A stretch of 64,000 nt of DNA, from positions 496,001 to 560,000 of the forward strand of contig NZ_CP156674.1 of the NCBI RefSeq assembly GCF_039851965.1. Direction: 5' to 3'. Every line of letters starts with the position of its first letter. Positions within the stretch are counted from its first letter, which is position 1. The DNA comes from Pseudalkalibacillus hwajinpoensis. Lineage in GTDB: Bacteria > Bacillota > Bacilli > Bacillales > Guptibacillaceae. Shown one piece after another: positions 62,481-64,000 of the stretch. A model generated the notes under the pieces. It ran no database searches and was not told the DNA's origin. It was given only the letters and a program-made list of their open reading frames with translations. Both the position numbers and the translations under genes were made by a program.

Positions 62481-62535
62481 CTCCACCCCTCCCACTTTCT
62501 ACCTCTAAGTTACCACAACTCCCCACTTTTCACCA
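62481..62535 (-). promoter_or_regulatory. Putative MraZ operator: six phased GG repeats
   Basis: On the minus strand, blocks TGGTG, TGGGG, TGGTA, GAGGT, GTGGG and TGGAG begin at exact 10-base steps (their plus-strand left edges are 62531, 62521, 62511, 62501, 62491 and 62481). Published MraZ sites are direct repeats of TGGGN or AAAGTG type at 10-bp period; three of these blocks are close matches. The last block overlaps the mraZ ribosome binding site. Confidence 0.7.
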
Positions 62536-62562
62536 CTAAAAAATTAATTCGTACCACAATAT

Positions 62563-62590
62563 AAAAATCCTGCTGTTCAGCAGGATTTTT
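62563..62590 (-). terminator. Rho-independent terminator after bshC
   Basis: Palindrome AAAAATCCTGCTG / CAGCAGGATTTTT with a two-base centre, ending about 30 bases past the bshC stop. The A and T tracts make it potentially bidirectional. Confidence 0.85.
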
Positions 62591-62619
62591 ATTAAGAAAT
62601 TATGAAATTAATTTTTACC

Positions 62620-64000
62620 TTACAAATGAACAATTTTGTGCCTTTCATTAAAAGAAAGCTCGAGATTCATTAAACGGTCCACAAAATCAGGACCATGCCA
62701 GTTGAGATAATAGACGGCATTCCATTTACGTTCCTGAGGAGCACCCTCTGGTTTTAAAGCAAGTCCAATTTCATCAAATTTGGCAAGTTCGTTCTCGTGC
62801 TTGTACTCAATCGAACTATAAAGTTTATTCTGGAGAAGATCGAGCTGCCTCTGAAGAAAGCGACCATTTTTCTCGGCGTACTTCATGAGCCCCCTATCTA
62901 CAAGCTCTGTCAAATTACGAAGCTCCTGATGAATGGCTTCTACTTTTTCTTTTGCTTCTTTAAATGACCCACCAATCCCCACGTCGTCAAGATTGCTTAC
63001 ATAAGTATCTTTAAAAGGCCGAACACCTGAATTCAATACATCTTCAATTGAAAGGGATAAATCTGCTATGTGCTTTTGAATATGACGCTCAACAAACGTG
63101 AAGGTTAACCGCGGGACGATCACTGGCATTCTGAAATCGAATGCACGAAAAGCGGGTTTTAGCAATGCCCAGTAAGCCAATTCACCTGGACCTGCAACAA
63201 AAGCAAGTACAGGAAAAATGGCCTCCTGCATAATGGGGCGGGTCACGACATTATTACTTAATTCCTCTGGATGATCCTGTGCAAGCTTGTAAAGCTCCTC
63301 TTTCGTGAATACAGTATCGGTCGTTTTTCCTTTAAATCCACCTTCACTTCTTTCTAGAAGAATTCGTTCTCCTTTTACTTTAGCAAACAAATTAGCCTGA
63401 AATTCATCCAGATCTACACTAATTGGATACCCATCTTCACTAAGATGTGCTGCCTGCTTCAGTACCGCTTCATTAATTTCTTCATTGTGGTCAATCATTT
63501 TTTTGAACGCCTCGACCTGAAGCTCTCGGAAATCAGGGTTTCCTGAATCGACAAGCACCAGACCGTGTTTAGAGAACAGCTTTGTCATCATGTAACAAAA
63601 ATGATCTACAAACGTTTCTGATTTTGCCGTCACGTCTTCAAGCCATTGTTGAAGATCCTTTGTGAAAGACGTTTCCCCAAATCGATGCAGCATGTCGCGC
63701 GTCCAGGCATTAAGCGCCTCTCGATCAATGGAAATATCAGATAAAGCTTGCTTTCTTAATTGCTTCTGCGGGACCGCTTCTTTTTTCTCACGCTTCGATT
63801 CATACGTAAAAATGTGATTCACTTCATGAAAATCATGATCTTCACCCGCAATCCAAAACACAGGTATTACAGGGATGCCAAGCGCCTTTTCTTTCTCCTC
63901 GGCAAGTTTAATAACGGAGAGCGCTTTGTTAATTGTATAAAGCGGTCCCGTTAGGATTCCGGCCTGCTGTCCGGCTACGACTGTTACAGCCTCGACGCGA
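62620..64000 (-). CDS. bshC: Bacillithiol biosynthesis cysteine-adding enzyme BshC, partial (N-terminus beyond right edge)
   Basis: Adds cysteine to glucosaminyl malate to form bacillithiol, the main low-molecular-weight thiol in Bacillus. The visible 460 codons cover most of the usual ~540-residue protein. The frame is open to 64000, beginning RVEAVTVVAGQQAGILTGPLYT (in part GQQAGILTGPLYT), then VFWIAGEDHDFHEVNH, both typical of BshC. A long coiled coil occupies about the last third. In B. subtilis the homologue yllA also lies just upstream of mraZ. Confidence 0.94.
   Translation of the reverse strand, partial: RVEAVTVVAGQQAGILTGPLYTINKALSVIKLAEEKEKALGIPVIPVFWIAGEDHDFHEVNHIFTYESKREKKEAVPQKQLRKQALSDISIDREALNAWTRDMLHRFGETSFTKDLQQWLEDVTAKSETFVDHFCYMMTKLFSKHGLVLVDSGNPDFRELQVEAFKKMIDHNEEINEAVLKQAAHLSEDGYPISVDLDEFQANLFAKVKGERILLERSEGGFKGKTTDTVFTKEELYKLAQDHPEELSNNVVTRPIMQEAIFPVLAFVAGPGELAYWALLKPAFRAFDFRMPVIVPRLTFTFVERHIQKHIADLSLSIEDVLNSGVRPFKDTYVSNLDDVGIGGSFKEAKEKVEAIHQELRNLTELVDRGLMKYAEKNGRFLQRQLDLLQNKLYSSIEYKHENELAKFDEIGLALKPEGAPQERKWNAVYYLNWHGPDFVDRLMNLELSFNERHKIVHL

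Overview
The window is a chromosomal stretch from a spore-forming member of the Bacillaceae. It carries sigE, sigG, spoIIGA, spoVD and spoVE, a bacillithiol gene (bshC), PyrR attenuators, a T-box leader and AGGAGG-type ribosome binding sites. Gene order follows the Bacillus subtilis dcw / pyr / ylo region closely. Every gene except rqcH is on the minus strand, so transcription runs from high to low coordinates. I see no tRNA, rRNA, transposase, phage gene or CRISPR array. The species cannot be named from sequence alone; a halotolerant or alkaliphilic Bacillus relative is only a guess.

Layout from the right, in the direction of transcription. (1) bshC (cut by the right edge), then the division and wall cluster: mraZ-rsmH-ftsL-pbpB-spoVD-murE-murF-mraY-murD-spoVE-murB, divIB, and ftsA-ftsZ. 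murG and the ylxW/ylxX/sbp genes found here in B. subtilis are absent, and murF is present. (2) hom-thrC-thrB (threonine synthesis) sits between ftsZ and spoIIGA. (3) spoIIGA-sigE and sigG (sporulation sigma factors), then ylmC, pgeF, the yggS-like gene, sepF, ylmG, ylmH and divIVA. (4) ileS behind a T-box leader, lspA and rluD. (5) The pyrimidine operon pyrR-pyrP-pyrB-pyrC-carA-carB-pyrK-pyrD-pyrF-pyrE, with three PyrR-type attenuators and a methyltransferase gene at its end. (6) rqcH (plus strand), divergent from a Ca2+ P-type ATPase, then yloC, remA, gmk, rpoZ, coaBC, priA, def, fmt, rsmB, prpC, prkC, rsgA and rpe (cut by the left edge). rlmN, which lies between rsmB and prpC in B. subtilis, is missing.

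Functionally the window joins cell wall precursor synthesis and septation, the mother-cell and forespore sigma cascade, pyrimidine supply, translation initiation and rescue, and the PrkC/PrpC signalling pair that senses wall fragments. I found no convincing wholly new system. The best leads are non-coding or organisational: a 10-bp-period GG-repeat array in front of mraZ (likely MraZ operator), a hairpin repeat abutting and partly containing the yloC ribosome binding site, a methyltransferase attached to the pyr operon, a long Glu-Pro repeat in PrkC, an unusually spaced spoIIG-type promoter, and the gene losses and insertions relative to B. subtilis. Many genes start at TTG or GTG; I set starts from ribosome binding site spacing and family N-termini.
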